NCBI RefSeq assembly: GCF_900176485.1
Contig: NZ_FWYD01000004.1
Span: 124,001 to 188,000 of the forward strand
Direction of reading: 5' to 3'
DNA from: Primorskyibacter flagellatus
Lineage (GTDB): Bacteria; Pseudomonadota; Alphaproteobacteria; Rhodobacterales; Rhodobacteraceae
Length of the DNA: 64,000 nt
Below the pieces are notes generated by a model. That model saw only the letters and a program-made list of their open reading frames with translations, had not been told where the DNA came from and did not search any database. The position numbers were made by a program, and so were the translations under genes. This document shows, in pieces, positions 27,645 to 37,558 of this stretch (positions are counted from its first letter, which is position 1; every line of letters begins with the position of its first letter).

Positions 27645-28387
27645 TAGAGTTGCGCGACATTCATAAAAGCTTTGGCACCAACCATGTCCTGCGCGGCGTC
27701 AACCTCAGCGTGGCCAAGGGCGAGTCTCTGGTCATCATCGGCGGCTCTGGCACCGGCAAATCAATCGCGTTGAAATGCATCCTTGGACTGGTCAAACCCG
27801 ACAGCGGCCAGATCAGCGTCGGCGGAAGCGATGTGAATACGGGCGACCGCGACACGTTTCTGGCGCGTTTCGGCATGTTGTTTCAGGGCGGTGCGCTGTT
27901 CGACAGCCTTCCGGTCTGGCAGAATGTCGGTTTTCGCCTGCTGCGCGGCGCGCTCAAACGCCCGCATGACGAGGCCCGCGCCATCGCCGTCGAAAAGCTG
28001 CGCCGCGTCGGGCTGAAACCTGACGTGGCCGACAAGTTTCCCGCAGAATTGTCCGGCGGGATGCAAAAGCGCGTAGGCCTTGCCCGCGCGATCTGCGCCG
28101 ATCCCGACATCATTTTCTTTGACGAACCCACCACCGGGCTGGACCCGATCATGGCCGGCGTCATAAACGAGCTGATCCGCGAGATCGTGGTCGAGATGGG
28201 GGCCACGGCGATGACCATCACCCATGACATGACTTCCGTGCGGGCGATTGCCGACAAGGTGGCCATGCTGCACAATGGCATCATTCAGTGGACCGGGCCG
28301 GTGACGGATCTGGACAACAGCGGCGATCCCTATCTCGACCAGTTCATCCACGGCCGCGCCGATGGCCCGATCGAAGCCGTGAGGTAA
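27641..28387 (+). CDS. mlaF: MlaF-type ABC transporter ATPase
   Basis: A 248-residue ABC ATPase that pairs with the preceding permease. Walker A is GGSGTGKS, the signature is LSGGMQKR, and Walker B is IIFFDEPTTGLDP; the H-loop His is in MTITHDMTS. The true start is the ATG at 27641, which overlaps the permease stop; the long upstream extension is out-of-frame permease sequence. The signature LSGGMQ with Met is typical of the MlaF/Ttg2A subgroup rather than sugar or amino acid importers. Confidence 0.94.
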   Translation: MIELRDIHKSFGTNHVLRGVNLSVAKGESLVIIGGSGTGKSIALKCILGLVKPDSGQISVGGSDVNTGDRDTFLARFGMLFQGGALFDSLPVWQNVGFRLLRGALKRPHDEARAIAVEKLRRVGLKPDVADKFPAELSGGMQKRVGLARAICADPDIIFFDEPTTGLDPIMAGVINELIREIVVEMGATAMTITHDMTSVRAIADKVAMLHNGIIQWTGPVTDLDNSGDPYLDQFIHGRADGPIEAVR

Positions 28388-28392
28388 GCAAG

Positions 28393-28770
28393 ATGTTCGA
28401 AGCCGACTTTCCCGTTGTGGCGCTGCTGATCGCCCGCAGATTCGTCTTTCCCGAGGCGATCCTGTTGCTGGCATTGCTGCGGCTTATCCTCGGTCAAGGA
28501 TGGGTACGATTGCCTGCCGCCGCCGCTGTTCTGCTTGCTTCCGGGATCACCATCACTGTGTTCGCTCCGGCCTTGGGACTGGCGGGCACGGCGCTTTATG
28601 GGACCGCCGCCCGCGCCCTGGTGTCGGGCGGGGTGGCATTGCTGCTCGCCCCGTCGGCGCTGCTGCTGCTCGGCGCTTTCTCGCGCCGGCGGCCTTGGCC
28701 GTGGATAGAGATTGCCGTGGTGGCACTGACCCTCGCCTTCATCCTCCTTTGGGCCGCCACACGCATCTGA
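28393..28770 (+). CDS. unknown small membrane protein
   Basis: A 125-residue hydrophobic protein with about four membrane segments, starting at the ATG 28393, six bases after the ATPase stop. The sequence is rich in Ala and Leu (LLLALLRLILGQGW, AAAAVLLASGITITVF). I do not recognise the family. The tight spacing suggests cotranscription with the mla genes and the PqiA-like gene that follows. Confidence 0.65.
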   Translation: MFEADFPVVALLIARRFVFPEAILLLALLRLILGQGWVRLPAAAAVLLASGITITVFAPALGLAGTALYGTAARALVSGGVALLLAPSALLLLGAFSRRRPWPWIEIAVVALTLAFILLWAATRI

Positions 28771-28826
28771 CAGGCATCGCAATATGCCCGTTGTGCGGGT
28801 TTCTCCCCCCTTGAAGGACTGACCCC

Positions 28827-29261
28827 GTGCTGCGCTGGCTGAACCTGTCCCTGCTGATCCTCTACCCGGTCGCGTGGTGCGCACCGCTGATCCGCGCAGG
28901 CCTGCTACCACTGTTCGGACTAAGCGAGATTTCCGTTTTAAGTGGGCTTCAGTCGCTTTGGGAAACGGACGTCTTTCTGGCCTTGCTGGTTACGGCATTG
29001 GCACTGTTTGCGCCCTATCTGAAAACCATCGGTCTGGCGCTGATCCATTTCGGCATGATGCGCCGCCGCATGCTTGGCGCGTTGAACGTGCTGGGCAAAT
29101 TGGCGATGGCGGATGTCTTTCTGATCGCGCTTTATATCGTTGTGGCCAAGGGCGTCGGTGTGGGCCGTGTCGAAACCGCCTGGGGTCTCTACCTGTTCAC
29201 CGCTTGCATATTCGCCTCACTGGCGATCGGGTTGCTGACGACGAAAAATCTCCGGCGCTGA
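28827..29261 (+). CDS. paraquat-inducible protein A (PqiA) family membrane protein
   Basis: A 144-residue protein matching one PqiA domain with about four membrane helices: ALFAPYLKTIGLAL and the hallmark MADVFLIALYIVVAKG. Full-length enterobacterial PqiA has two such units and Zn ribbons, while this single-unit form is common in alphaproteobacteria. PqiA proteins belong to MCE-type lipid transport systems, in line with the adjacent MlaE/MlaF genes. It starts with GTG; AAGGA lies about 9 bases upstream. Confidence 0.88.
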   Translation: MLRWLNLSLLILYPVAWCAPLIRAGLLPLFGLSEISVLSGLQSLWETDVFLALLVTALALFAPYLKTIGLALIHFGMMRRRMLGALNVLGKLAMADVFLIALYIVVAKGVGVGRVETAWGLYLFTACIFASLAIGLLTTKNLRR

Positions 29262-29429
29262 TTGGGCTGAGGTACGCTCGGGATCATGTTTGCGGGCGCG
29301 TCGCCGATCACATCAACGCCCGCGCCTTGTCTGGAACCTGAACTTTTTCGACGCACACCGCGTAACGACCTCGCGCTGCCCTGATGGCAGGGCTTGCGGG
29401 TGCGGCCTGTTTGTTCCACAAGATCGCGC

Positions 29430-30797
29430 ATGGCCAAAGCATCCCTTTCCTATGTCTGTTCGTCCTGCGGGGCCGCAACCTCCAAGTGGTCGGGCCGCTG
29501 CGAGGCGTGCGGCGCGTGGAATACGATCACCGAGGACGCAGGCATCAGCGCAGGCCCTCCCAAGAAAACGCTTGGCAAATCCCGTGGCCGCACTGTGCCG
29601 CTCACCGATCTGTCGGACGAAGAAGCCCCGCCGCCGCGCACCTCTTGCGGCATGAACGAGCTGGACCGCGTTCTGGGTGGCGGTCTTGTGCCCTCCAGCG
29701 CCATTCTCGTGGGCGGCGATCCGGGGATCGGCAAATCCACCCTGCTGTTGCAGGCTGCGGCGCAATTCGCCCGTGCAGGCCTCAAGGTGATCTACGCCAG
29801 TGGCGAGGAAGCCAGCGCACAGGTGCGGATGCGCGCGCAAAGGCTGGGGCTTGCCGATGCCTCGGTGAAACTGGCCGCCGAGACCAACCTGCGCGACATC
29901 CTCACCACGCTGGAGGCCGAAGCCCCGCAACTTGTGATCATCGATTCAATCCAGACCATGTGGGCCGATCACGTTGACAGCGCGCCGGGCAGCGTCAGTC
30001 AGGTCCGTGCCGCGGCGCATGAGCTGACCAGCTTTGCCAAGCGGCGCAATACATCGGTTATCATGGTGGGGCATGTCACCAAGGACGGGCAGATCGCCGG
30101 GCCGCGCGTCGTCGAACACATGGTCGATACGGTGCTGTATTTCGAAGGCGAACGCGGCCACCAGTTTCGTATCCTGCGCGCGGTCAAGAACCGCTTTGGT
30201 CCGGCCGATGAAATCGGCGTGTTCGAGATGACCGGTGCGGGACTGGCCGAGGTGTCCAACCCCTCGGCGCTATTCCTGTCCGAACGCGGGCAGCCGACAC
30301 CCGGATCTGCCGTGTTTGCGGGGATCGAAGGCACGCGTCCGGTCTTGTGCGAATTTCAGGCACTGGTCGCGCCTTCGCCGCATTCACAGCCCCGCCGCAC
30401 GGTCGTGGGCTGGGATGGCGGGCGTCTGGCGATGATACTCGCCGTGCTGGAGGCGCGCTGCGGCATCCCATTTGCCGGGCTCGATGTCTATCTGAACGTC
30501 GCGGGCGGCATGAGAATCTCTGAACCCGCCGCAGATCTGGCTGTGGCGGCGGCGCTACTGTCAGCGCGCGAAGACACGGCATTGCCCGCCGAATGTGTCG
30601 TTTTTGGCGAAATAAGCCTATCAGGGGCCTTGCGTCCGGTAGGTCAGACGGAAAACCGGTTGAAAGAGGCGCAAAAACTTGGTTTCACCTCGGCCATCGT
30701 GCCGGAAGGCGGCAAGTCGGGTGGGACCAGCGATATGGCCCTGACCCGGATGAGCGATCTGGCCGCCTTTGTGGGCGAGATCTTCGGCGCGGGTTAG
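29430..30797 (+). CDS. radA: DNA repair protein RadA
   Basis: RadA (Sms) is a RecA-like helicase that drives branch migration in recombinational repair. The 455-residue protein has a four-Cys zinc finger at the N-terminus (CSSCG then CEACG), Walker A GGDPGIGKST (~ residue 94), the RadA-specific KNRFG motif and a C-terminal Lon-like domain (GEISLSGALRPV). The ATG at 29430 is the family start; no strong ribosome site is seen. cvpA follows after a short gap. Confidence 0.95.
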   Translation: MAKASLSYVCSSCGAATSKWSGRCEACGAWNTITEDAGISAGPPKKTLGKSRGRTVPLTDLSDEEAPPPRTSCGMNELDRVLGGGLVPSSAILVGGDPGIGKSTLLLQAAAQFARAGLKVIYASGEEASAQVRMRAQRLGLADASVKLAAETNLRDILTTLEAEAPQLVIIDSIQTMWADHVDSAPGSVSQVRAAAHELTSFAKRRNTSVIMVGHVTKDGQIAGPRVVEHMVDTVLYFEGERGHQFRILRAVKNRFGPADEIGVFEMTGAGLAEVSNPSALFLSERGQPTPGSAVFAGIEGTRPVLCEFQALVAPSPHSQPRRTVVGWDGGRLAMILAVLEARCGIPFAGLDVYLNVAGGMRISEPAADLAVAAALLSAREDTALPAECVVFGEISLSGALRPVGQTENRLKEAQKLGFTSAIVPEGGKSGGTSDMALTRMSDLAAFVGEIFGAG

Positions 30798-30820
30798 GTA
30801 CAAACAGAGGGACAGGGTTC

Positions 30821-31381
30821 TTGGAAGGTTTCACCATCATTGACGGCGTGGTGGCCGTTGTTATCATTCTGTCCGCGCTTTTGGCCTATTCCCGTGGGCT
30901 GGTCCGCGAAGTCATGGCCATTCTGGGATGGATCGCGGCTGCAATTCTTGCGTTCATCTTCGCGCCACAAGTCCAGCCGTTGGTCAAGGAGCTGCCCTTC
31001 GTTGGCGATTTCATCGCCGACAGTTGCGAATTGTCGATCATCGGCGGGTTCGCAGCCGTCTTTGCGGTGGCCCTTGTCGTCGTGTCGCTGTTCACACCGC
31101 TGTTTTCATCGCTGATCCAACGCTCTGCGCTTGGTGGTCTGGATCAGGGTCTTGGGTTCCTCTTTGGGGTCGTGCGCGGTGTGCTGTTGGTGGCGATTGC
31201 CTTTTTCGTCTACGACACCGTGCTTGCCGCGCAGGATGTGGCGATGGTGGATAACAGCCGCTCTGCCAAGGTGTTTTCACAGTTCACCGGCAATATCGAA
31301 GACCGCAACCCGGAACAGGCACTTGGCTGGATCACCACGCAATATGAACAGCTTGTCGGCGTTTGCGACACCCCGAGCTGA
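30821..31381 (+). CDS. cvpA: CvpA family membrane protein
   Basis: A 186-residue membrane protein with four N-terminal helices (IIDGVVAVVIILSALLAYSRGLVREVMAILGW split over helices 1 and 2), the signature of the CvpA family, linked to colicin V production and envelope stress in other bacteria. The start is a TTG at 30821 after an AGAGG site; no ATG gives the family N-terminus. The gene lies 23 bases after radA. purF, which often follows cvpA, is not here. Confidence 0.9.
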   Translation: MEGFTIIDGVVAVVIILSALLAYSRGLVREVMAILGWIAAAILAFIFAPQVQPLVKELPFVGDFIADSCELSIIGGFAAVFAVALVVVSLFTPLFSSLIQRSALGGLDQGLGFLFGVVRGVLLVAIAFFVYDTVLAAQDVAMVDNSRSAKVFSQFTGNIEDRNPEQALGWITTQYEQLVGVCDTPS

Positions 31382-31405
31382 CACTGTGCCCCCGTTTTCC
31401 GATAC

Positions 31406-31434
31406 CGGCCCGTGCATCATCGCGCGGGCCGTTT
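31406..31434 (+). terminator. terminator after cvpA
   Basis: A 10-bp stem including one U-G pair (CGGCCCGTGC / GCGCGGGCCG) with an ATCATC loop, followed by TTT, begins 25 bases after the cvpA stop and before the convergent DUF2937 gene. Confidence 0.6.
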
Positions 31435-31450
31435 GCATACCGGCTGTCGG

Positions 31451-31972
31451 TCAGGCCCCTGCCCCGGTGCGCCGGGACCGCGCCCCCCTGCGACGGAACG
31501 GCATGCGCAGGACACCGATCAGCATGGACAAGACCAGACTGCCCGCCAGAAACCCGGTCCCGGCAAATACGGCACCCTCAAAGGTCAGGGGTGCGGCAGG
31601 CTTGTAATCGCGCCATGCCGCGCGGGCGATCTGCGGGTCACTCAGATGCGCGATACGGCTTGCGCGGGTGAACGGCCCTGCGGCGCGCAAGGCGTCCAGA
31701 TCAGCGGACAGATCGCGATGCCGTGCAATGGTCCGGGTGATGGTCTGGCTGCGCCGCGCGCCAAATGCGCCGCTCTGACCAAGTTCCGACAAAGCCTCTT
31801 GCCGGGACATCCCGACGGCGCTTGCATCCCGGTCGAACTGATGCACAACGCGGGCCAGTTCATCGACCGCCCCGCCAAGCCGTTGCGTGTATTGCTGCGA
31901 AAACTCGGGAAACTGCGACAGGCCCGCCGCGCCTGCCAGCCCGCCTGCCAAGGTGAGTGTCCGTACAATCAT
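31451..31972 (-). CDS. DUF2937 family protein
   Basis: A 173-residue protein with a hydrophobic N-terminus (RTLTLAGGLAGAAGLSQ), the conserved QFPEFSQQYTQRLGGAVDEL segment, a helical middle and a second hydrophobic helix near the C-terminus (GAVFAGTGFLAGSLVLS) followed by a basic tail. These features define DUF2937, an inner-membrane family of unknown function. It is convergent to cvpA and lies 70 bases downstream of proS on the same strand. Confidence 0.88.
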   Translation of the reverse strand: MIVRTLTLAGGLAGAAGLSQFPEFSQQYTQRLGGAVDELARVVHQFDRDASAVGMSRQEALSELGQSGAFGARRSQTITRTIARHRDLSADLDALRAAGPFTRASRIAHLSDPQIARAAWRDYKPAAPLTFEGAVFAGTGFLAGSLVLSMLIGVLRMPFRRRGARSRRTGAGA

Positions 31973-32042
31973 ATGCCTGCCCTTTTTTGCCAGAGCATAG
32001 CATTATCGCGGTGCCGCGAACAGATTCGGGTGCCGCAAAACC

Positions 32043-33386
32043 CTAGACGGCAGCGCGCCCGTAGATCTGCGCGATCCGCTCGATCGCCTGTTCGGGCGGC
32101 AGTTCTTCGGATGTGCCCGTCCGGCGCGAGGTCAGTTCAACCACGCCGTTTTTCAACCCGCGCGGCCCGACGGTGATCCGCCAAGGCAGTCCGATCAGGT
32201 CCATACCGGCGAATTTCGCGCCCGCGCGTTCGTTGCGGTCATCATAGAGCGGCTCCAGCCCCAAGGCTGTCAGCGATGCGTAAAGCGCCTCGCAGGCACC
32301 GTCGGCCTCTTCGTCGCCCTGCTTGAGGTTGACGATCCCGCAATGGAACGGCGTCACACCCTCGGGCCAGATAATGCCCTTGTCGTCATGGCTGGCCTCG
32401 ATGATCGCGCCCACCAGGCGCGACACGCCGATCCCGTGGCTGCCCATATGGACCGGCACGCGGTTGCCGTCGCTATCCGCGACCGTGGCGCCCATCGCCT
32501 CGGAATATTTGGTGCCGAAATAGAAGATCTGGCCAACCTCGATGCCGCGCGCTGTGCGACGACGCTCTTCTGGAACCTCATTGAACAGCGCCTCGTCATG
32601 CGTCTCGTCCGTACGGGCGTAGCGACTGGTGAATTCCTCCAGAACGGCCTGGCACTCTGCATGGCTGTCATAGTCAATCTCGCGGGAGCCGAATGTCAGA
32701 TCGGTGATCTGGGCATCGTAGAACACTTCCGACTCGCCGGTGTCTGCCAGCACGAGGAATTCATGCGTGTTGTCGCCGCCGATGGGGCCACTATCCGCGC
32801 GCATCGGGATGGCCTGAAGCCCCATGCGTTCGTAGGTGCGCAGGTAGCTGACAAGGTGACGGTTATAGGCGTGCAACGCATCCTCTTTGGTCAGGTCGAA
32901 ATTATACCCGTCCTTCATGTAGAACTCGCGTCCCCGCATCACGCCAAAGCGTGGGCGGATCTCGTCGCGGAATTTCCACTGGATCTGATAGAGCGTCAGC
33001 GGCAGGTCCTTGTAGCTGCCCACATGACTGCGAAAAATGTCCGTCACCAGTTCTTCCGCCGTGGGGGTGAACAGCATGTCGCGATCATGCCGATCCTTCA
33101 TCCGCAGCATTTCCTGACCGTAAGCGTCGTAGCGGCCGGATTCGCGCCACAGATCGGCGCTTTGCATGGTGGGCATCTGAATGGCGATATGGCCTGCGCG
33201 GGCCTGTTCCTCGTGCACGATATTCTCGATCTTGCGCAGCACCTTGAAGCCCAGTGGCAGCCAGGAATAAATGCCCGCAGACGCCTGTTTGATCATGCCT
33301 GCGCGCAGCATGTAGCGGTGCGAGACAATCTGCGCCTCGGAGGGCGTTTCCTTGAGCACGGGCAGAAAATAGCGGCTGAGGCGCAT
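32043..33386 (-). CDS. proS: proline--tRNA ligase (short type)
   Basis: ProRS charges tRNA-Pro. The 447-residue protein is the compact alphaproteobacterial type: the class II core ([23 protein letters not shown] at the start, motif 2 around [18 protein letters not shown]) and the anticodon domain are present, but the ~180-residue INS editing domain of the E. coli type is absent. The ATG at 33386 has AAGGA upstream. Editing of mischarged Ala would need a separate YbaK/ProXp protein, not seen here. Confidence 0.95.
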   Translation of the reverse strand: MRLSRYFLPVLKETPSEAQIVSHRYMLRAGMIKQASAGIYSWLPLGFKVLRKIENIVHEEQARAGHIAIQMPTMQSADLWRESGRYDAYGQEMLRMKDRHDRDMLFTPTAEELVTDIFRSHVGSYKDLPLTLYQIQWKFRDEIRPRFGVMRGREFYMKDGYNFDLTKEDALHAYNRHLVSYLRTYERMGLQAIPMRADSGPIGGDNTHEFLVLADTGESEVFYDAQITDLTFGSREIDYDSHAECQAVLEEFTSRYARTDETHDEALFNEVPEERRRTARGIEVGQIFYFGTKYSEAMGATVADSDGNRVPVHMGSHGIGVSRLVGAIIEASHDDKGIIWPEGVTPFHCGIVNLKQGDEEADGACEALYASLTALGLEPLYDDRNERAGAKFAGMDLIGLPWRITVGPRGLKNGVVELTSRRTGTSEELPPEQAIERIAQIYGRAAV

Positions 33387-33535
33387 GATGTGTCCTTGGA
33401 GAAAAATGACAGTCCGCAAGGGTGTAGGGCCTTGCCCCCTGTCTGCGCAAGCGGTGCCGCATCATTTTTTGGCCAGCCTCTGCTTGCATGACACGGCCAG
33501 TTGGGCAATGAGTGAGCCTGAGAGGGGCGCGTCGC

Positions 33536-34603
33536 ATGGGTTTGCCGGTTCATTATCAGCTCAGATACTGGGGCGCTGCCGCCGCCGTGCTGGTGTTGCT
33601 GCTGTGGTTTCTGGGCGATGTTCTGCTGCCCTTCGTGCTGGGCGGCGCGATTGCCTATTTTCTTGACCCGGTCGCGGATCGTCTGGAACGCGCCGGATGC
33701 TCCAGAACTTTGGCCACGGGCATCATCACCGTGATGGCCATTATCATCTTCGTGCTGATGGCTTTGTTGGTGATCCCGACATTGGTGCAGCAGACGGTGC
33801 AGCTTTTCGAAGTCGCGCCGCAGCTGTTCCAGGATCTCCAGGAATTCCTGACAAGCCGCTTTCCATCGCTGATGGATCAGGACAGCGCTATACGTCAGTC
33901 GCTGTCCGGATTGGGAGAGACGATCCGCGATCGCGGCGGAGAGCTGTTGAACACGGTTTTGACTTCGGCGGCATCAATCCTGAACATCGTGCTGTTGTTT
34001 GTGATCGTTCCGGTCGTGGCGGTCTATCTGCTTTTGGACTGGGACAACATGATCGCGCGGATCGACGAGCTGTTGCCGCGCGACCACGCGCCGGTGATCC
34101 GGCAGCTGGGGCGCGACATAGACAAGACGCTGGCCGGATTCATTCGCGGGATGGGCACGGTCTGTCTGGTGCTGGGCGTCTACTATGCCGTCGCGCTGAT
34201 GTTGGTCGGGCTGCAATTCGGATTGGTCGTGGGCGTGGTGGCGGGCTTGCTGACCTTCATTCCCTATATCGGCGCGATTTTCGGCGGCGCACTGGCGATT
34301 GGGCTGGCGCTGTTCCAGTTCTGGGGTGAATGGGTCTGGATCGCCGCCGTGGCCGCGATTTTCTTTCTGGGTCAGTTCATCGAAGGCAACTTCCTGACAC
34401 CAAAGCTGGTGGGCAATTCGGTGGGTCTGCATCCGGTCTGGCTGCTGATGGCGCTGTCGGTTTTCGGGGCGTTGTTCGGATTTGTCGGCATGCTGGTGGC
34501 GGTGCCGGTGGCCGCAGCGCTTGGCGTTCTGGCGCGGTTCGGCGTGTCGCAATATAAACACAGCATCCTGTATCGCGGCCAGTCCGACCGCGACGACGGT
34601 TAA
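33536..34603 (+). CDS. AI-2E family transporter (PerM-like)
   Basis: A 355-residue membrane protein of the PF01594 family with about eight helices: the N-terminal pair (GDVLLPFVLGGAIAYFLDPVADR split by a loop), a long amphipathic soluble stretch (~65-145) and the C-terminal GLLTFIPYIGAIFGG and GNFLTPKLVG motifs. Members include sodium/proton antiporters and the debated AI-2 exporter TqsA, so function is open. The ATG at 33536 has GAGAGGGG upstream; a GTG 24 bases earlier is possible. hdaA follows 3 bases after the stop. Confidence 0.9.
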   Translation: MGLPVHYQLRYWGAAAAVLVLLLWFLGDVLLPFVLGGAIAYFLDPVADRLERAGCSRTLATGIITVMAIIIFVLMALLVIPTLVQQTVQLFEVAPQLFQDLQEFLTSRFPSLMDQDSAIRQSLSGLGETIRDRGGELLNTVLTSAASILNIVLLFVIVPVVAVYLLLDWDNMIARIDELLPRDHAPVIRQLGRDIDKTLAGFIRGMGTVCLVLGVYYAVALMLVGLQFGLVVGVVAGLLTFIPYIGAIFGGALAIGLALFQFWGEWVWIAAVAAIFFLGQFIEGNFLTPKLVGNSVGLHPVWLLMALSVFGALFGFVGMLVAVPVAAALGVLARFGVSQYKHSILYRGQSDRDDG

Positions 34604-34606
34604 GCC

Positions 34607-35290
34607 ATGTCGCAGCAACTCAGGATCACCTTGCCGGTTCGTCAGGCGCTGGGACGCGGGGATTTCTACGTCGCAGAGGCAAATTCCGTGGCCGTCTCGC
34701 AGATCGAGTGCTGGCGCGACTGGCCGGGGCGCAAGTTGGTGCTGGCGGGACCCGAAGGCTCTGGCAAGACCCATCTGGCGCATGTCTGGGCCTCCGAGAG
34801 CGGCGCGCGCATTCTTGAGGCCGCAAGCCTGACCGTCGAGGATGTGCCCCACCTCGTCAGCGGGCCGCTTTGCATCGAGGATGTGCCGGCCGTCGCTGGC
34901 GATGATCGCGCCGAACGGGCCTTGCTGCATCTGCACAATCTTGCGCTGGCCGAGGGGCAGACCCTGCTTCTGACCGCGGACCGCCCGCCATCGAACTGGG
35001 GTCTGGCGCTGCCGGATCTTGCCAGCCGGATGAACGGCACGCCGATGGTGTCGCTTTCTGAACCCGATGATTTGCTGCTGGGGGCTGTGTTGCTGAAGAT
35101 GTTTGCAGACCGTCAGATCGTGCCCGCGCCGGATGCGGTGACATACCTCGTGCGCCACATGCACCGATCCTTCGCGATGGCGGGACAGATCGTCGATGCG
35201 CTGGACGAAGCCGCCCTTGCCCAGCCGAAAGGCATCAACCGACCGCTCGCGATCAAAGTCCTTCAACAACTTGATACGTTAGGTGACTAA
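34607..35290 (+). CDS. hdaA: DnaA regulatory inactivator Hda homologue (HdaA)
   Basis: A 227-residue AAA+ protein related to the DnaA ATPase domain but lacking DnaA's DNA-binding domain. Walker A is GPEGSGKTHLAHVW and Walker B LCIEDVPAV. The N-terminal QQLRITLP stretch is a plausible degenerate beta-clamp-binding motif. HdaA with the clamp stimulates ATP hydrolysis by DnaA, preventing over-initiation. The perM-hdaA-ppk-ppx order is common in alphaproteobacteria. The start lies 3 bases after the perM-like stop. Confidence 0.85.
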   Translation: MSQQLRITLPVRQALGRGDFYVAEANSVAVSQIECWRDWPGRKLVLAGPEGSGKTHLAHVWASESGARILEAASLTVEDVPHLVSGPLCIEDVPAVAGDDRAERALLHLHNLALAEGQTLLLTADRPPSNWGLALPDLASRMNGTPMVSLSEPDDLLLGAVLLKMFADRQIVPAPDAVTYLVRHMHRSFAMAGQIVDALDEAALAQPKGINRPLAIKVLQQLDTLGD

Positions 35291-35332
35291 ACACCAAATC
35301 AGCTCAACGAACCCGAGAGAGATTGCGAATAA

Positions 35333-37507
35333 ATGACCCATGCTGATTTCCTGAAGTCCCCCTTCCCGCCACCGCAAGAGCTTCCGGATTTGGATCTGAC
35401 CGGTCCTGGGCGTTACTTCAATCGCGAACTTAGCTGGCTTGGGTTCAATTGGCGCGTTCTGGAAGAATCAGAAAACTTGCGCACACCGCTTCTGGAACGG
35501 CTGCGCTTTCTGTCGATTTCCGCAGCCAATCTTGACGAATTTTATACCGTGCGCGTCGCGGGCCTGCGAGAGCTGGCGCAGACCGGCAATACCACGCCGG
35601 CTTCTGACGGTCTGACACCGGCCCAGCAGCTTATCCTGATCGACGAGGACGCCCGCAAGCTGATGGCGCGTCAGCAAGAAGTGCTCAAGACCCTGCATGC
35701 GGAATTGGAAGCCGAAGGCATTGTTGTGACGAGTCCCGAAGACCTGGACGCGCAGGACATGGAACATCTCGAAGAGGTGTTCCTGACACAGGTTTTTCCG
35801 ATCCTGTCTCCACTGGCCATCGACCCCGCGCACCCTTTCCCTTTCATCGCCAACACCGGCTATTGTCTGGCGCTGCAATTGGAACGCACCCGCGACAAGC
35901 GTCCCCTTCAGGCGCTTCTGCCGGTCCCACATCAGGTTGACCGGTTCATCACCCTGCCTGCGGATTCCGGCCGTCACCGGTTCCTGCTACTCGAAGACCT
36001 CTTGCTGCTTTATGTCTATCAGTTGTTTCCCGGCTATCGCACAAAGGCGCATTTCGGCTTTCGCGTGTTGCGCGACAGCGATCTGGAAGTCGAGGAAGAA
36101 GCCGAAGACCTGGTTCGCGAATTCGAGGTGGCGCTGAAACGGCGGCGCCGCGGACAGGTGGTGCGCCTGACGATAAGTGCAGGTGCGGCCGCAGGTCTGA
36201 AATCTGTGGTCATGCGCGAATTGCACGTCACCGATGGCGAGTTGATAGAGCTTGACGGCATGGTCGGTCTTGCCGACCTCAAGGAACTGGTTCTGGACGC
36301 GCGCCAGGATCTGCAATGGCCGGGCTTCAATCCCCGCGTGCCCGAACGTGTGCAGGACCATGACGGCGATATGTTCGCGGCGATCCGCCAGAAGGACATG
36401 CTGCTGCATCACCCCTATGAGACCTTCGACATGGTGGTGCGCTTTCTGGCGCAGGCCGCGCGTGACCCGGATGTGCTGGCAATCAAACAGACACTGTACC
36501 GGACGTCACGCAACTCGCCCATCGTCGACGCGCTGTGCGAAGCCGCCGAGGATGGCAAATCCGTCACCGCATTGATTGAGCTGAAAGCGCGGTTCGACGA
36601 AGCCGCGAACATTCGTCAGGCAAGGCGGCTGGAGCGCGCGGGCGCGCATGTGGTCTACGGGTTTCTCGACTGGAAGACCCATGCCAAGGTCTCGACCGTG
36701 GTGCGGCGCGAAAATGACAAGCTTGTGACCTACACGCATTACGGCACCGGCAACTACCACCCGATCACGGCAAAGATCTACACCGATCTCAGTTTCTTTA
36801 CCTGCGACGCGGCCTTGGGGCGCGATGCAACCAAAGTGTTCAATTATCTTTCGGGCTATGCCTATCCCGAAGCGTTGGAAAATCTGCATATCTCGCCCCA
36901 TCAGTTGAAGAACTTTCTGCTGGAACAGATCGAGGCAGAGGCCGCCCATGCAGAGGCCGGGCGTCCCGCCGACATCTGGGCAAAGGTCAATTCGCTGGTC
37001 GAACCCGAGGTGATCGACGCGCTGTATTCGGCCAGCCAACGCGGCGTGAAGATCACTCTTGTCGTGCGCGGCATCTGCGGGCTGCGTCCCGGTGTCAAAG
37101 GCCTGTCAGAGAATATCCGCGTGAAATCCATTGTCGGACGTTTCTTGGAACATTCGCGCATTGTCTGCTTTGGCAACGGTCGGGGACTGCCGTCGAAAAA
37201 GGCGCGTGTGTTCATGTCATCCGCCGATTGGATGGGCCGCAACCTCAACCGGCGGGTCGAAACGCTTGTGGAAATCAACAACCCCACCGTCAAGGCACAG
37301 ATCGTCAGTCAGATCATGGCGGCCAACCTTGCCGATGTTGCGCAAAGCTGGGTGATGGGACCGGATGGCAAATTCAACCGCGATCCCGTCGAGGCAGGCA
37401 CATTCGCCTTCAACTGCCACCGGTTTTTCATGGAAAACCCCTCGCTCTCCGGGCGGGGATCTGCCGGCGCGTCGGATGTGCCGCAACTTACCCATTCTGA
37501 TGATTGA
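35333..37507 (+). CDS. ppk1: polyphosphate kinase 1
   Basis: PPK1 reversibly polymerises the ATP gamma-phosphate into polyphosphate. The 724-residue protein has the N domain (YFNRELSWLGFNWRVL), the head domain and two C-terminal PLD-like domains. The autophosphorylated His is in YTHYGTGNYHP (~ residue 470) and the second-domain motif is around SSADWMGRNLNRRVE. GAGAGA precedes the ATG. It is followed by ppx, so synthesis and breakdown of polyphosphate are encoded together. Confidence 0.96.
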   Translation: MTHADFLKSPFPPPQELPDLDLTGPGRYFNRELSWLGFNWRVLEESENLRTPLLERLRFLSISAANLDEFYTVRVAGLRELAQTGNTTPASDGLTPAQQLILIDEDARKLMARQQEVLKTLHAELEAEGIVVTSPEDLDAQDMEHLEEVFLTQVFPILSPLAIDPAHPFPFIANTGYCLALQLERTRDKRPLQALLPVPHQVDRFITLPADSGRHRFLLLEDLLLLYVYQLFPGYRTKAHFGFRVLRDSDLEVEEEAEDLVREFEVALKRRRRGQVVRLTISAGAAAGLKSVVMRELHVTDGELIELDGMVGLADLKELVLDARQDLQWPGFNPRVPERVQDHDGDMFAAIRQKDMLLHHPYETFDMVVRFLAQAARDPDVLAIKQTLYRTSRNSPIVDALCEAAEDGKSVTALIELKARFDEAANIRQARRLERAGAHVVYGFLDWKTHAKVSTVVRRENDKLVTYTHYGTGNYHPITAKIYTDLSFFTCDAALGRDATKVFNYLSGYAYPEALENLHISPHQLKNFLLEQIEAEAAHAEAGRPADIWAKVNSLVEPEVIDALYSASQRGVKITLVVRGICGLRPGVKGLSENIRVKSIVGRFLEHSRIVCFGNGRGLPSKKARVFMSSADWMGRNLNRRVETLVEINNPTVKAQIVSQIMAANLADVAQSWVMGPDGKFNRDPVEAGTFAFNCHRFFMENPSLSGRGSAGASDVPQLTHSDD

Positions 37508-37558
37508 CGCTGCATCCCATGCTGTCGCACCAATCCCTGCATCACTTACGAGGTTCGC

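Noticed and set aside
33974-35269. 431-codon open frame opposite the PerM-like gene and hdaA
   Set aside because: Gln/Arg/His-rich antisense shadow without any recognisable domain.
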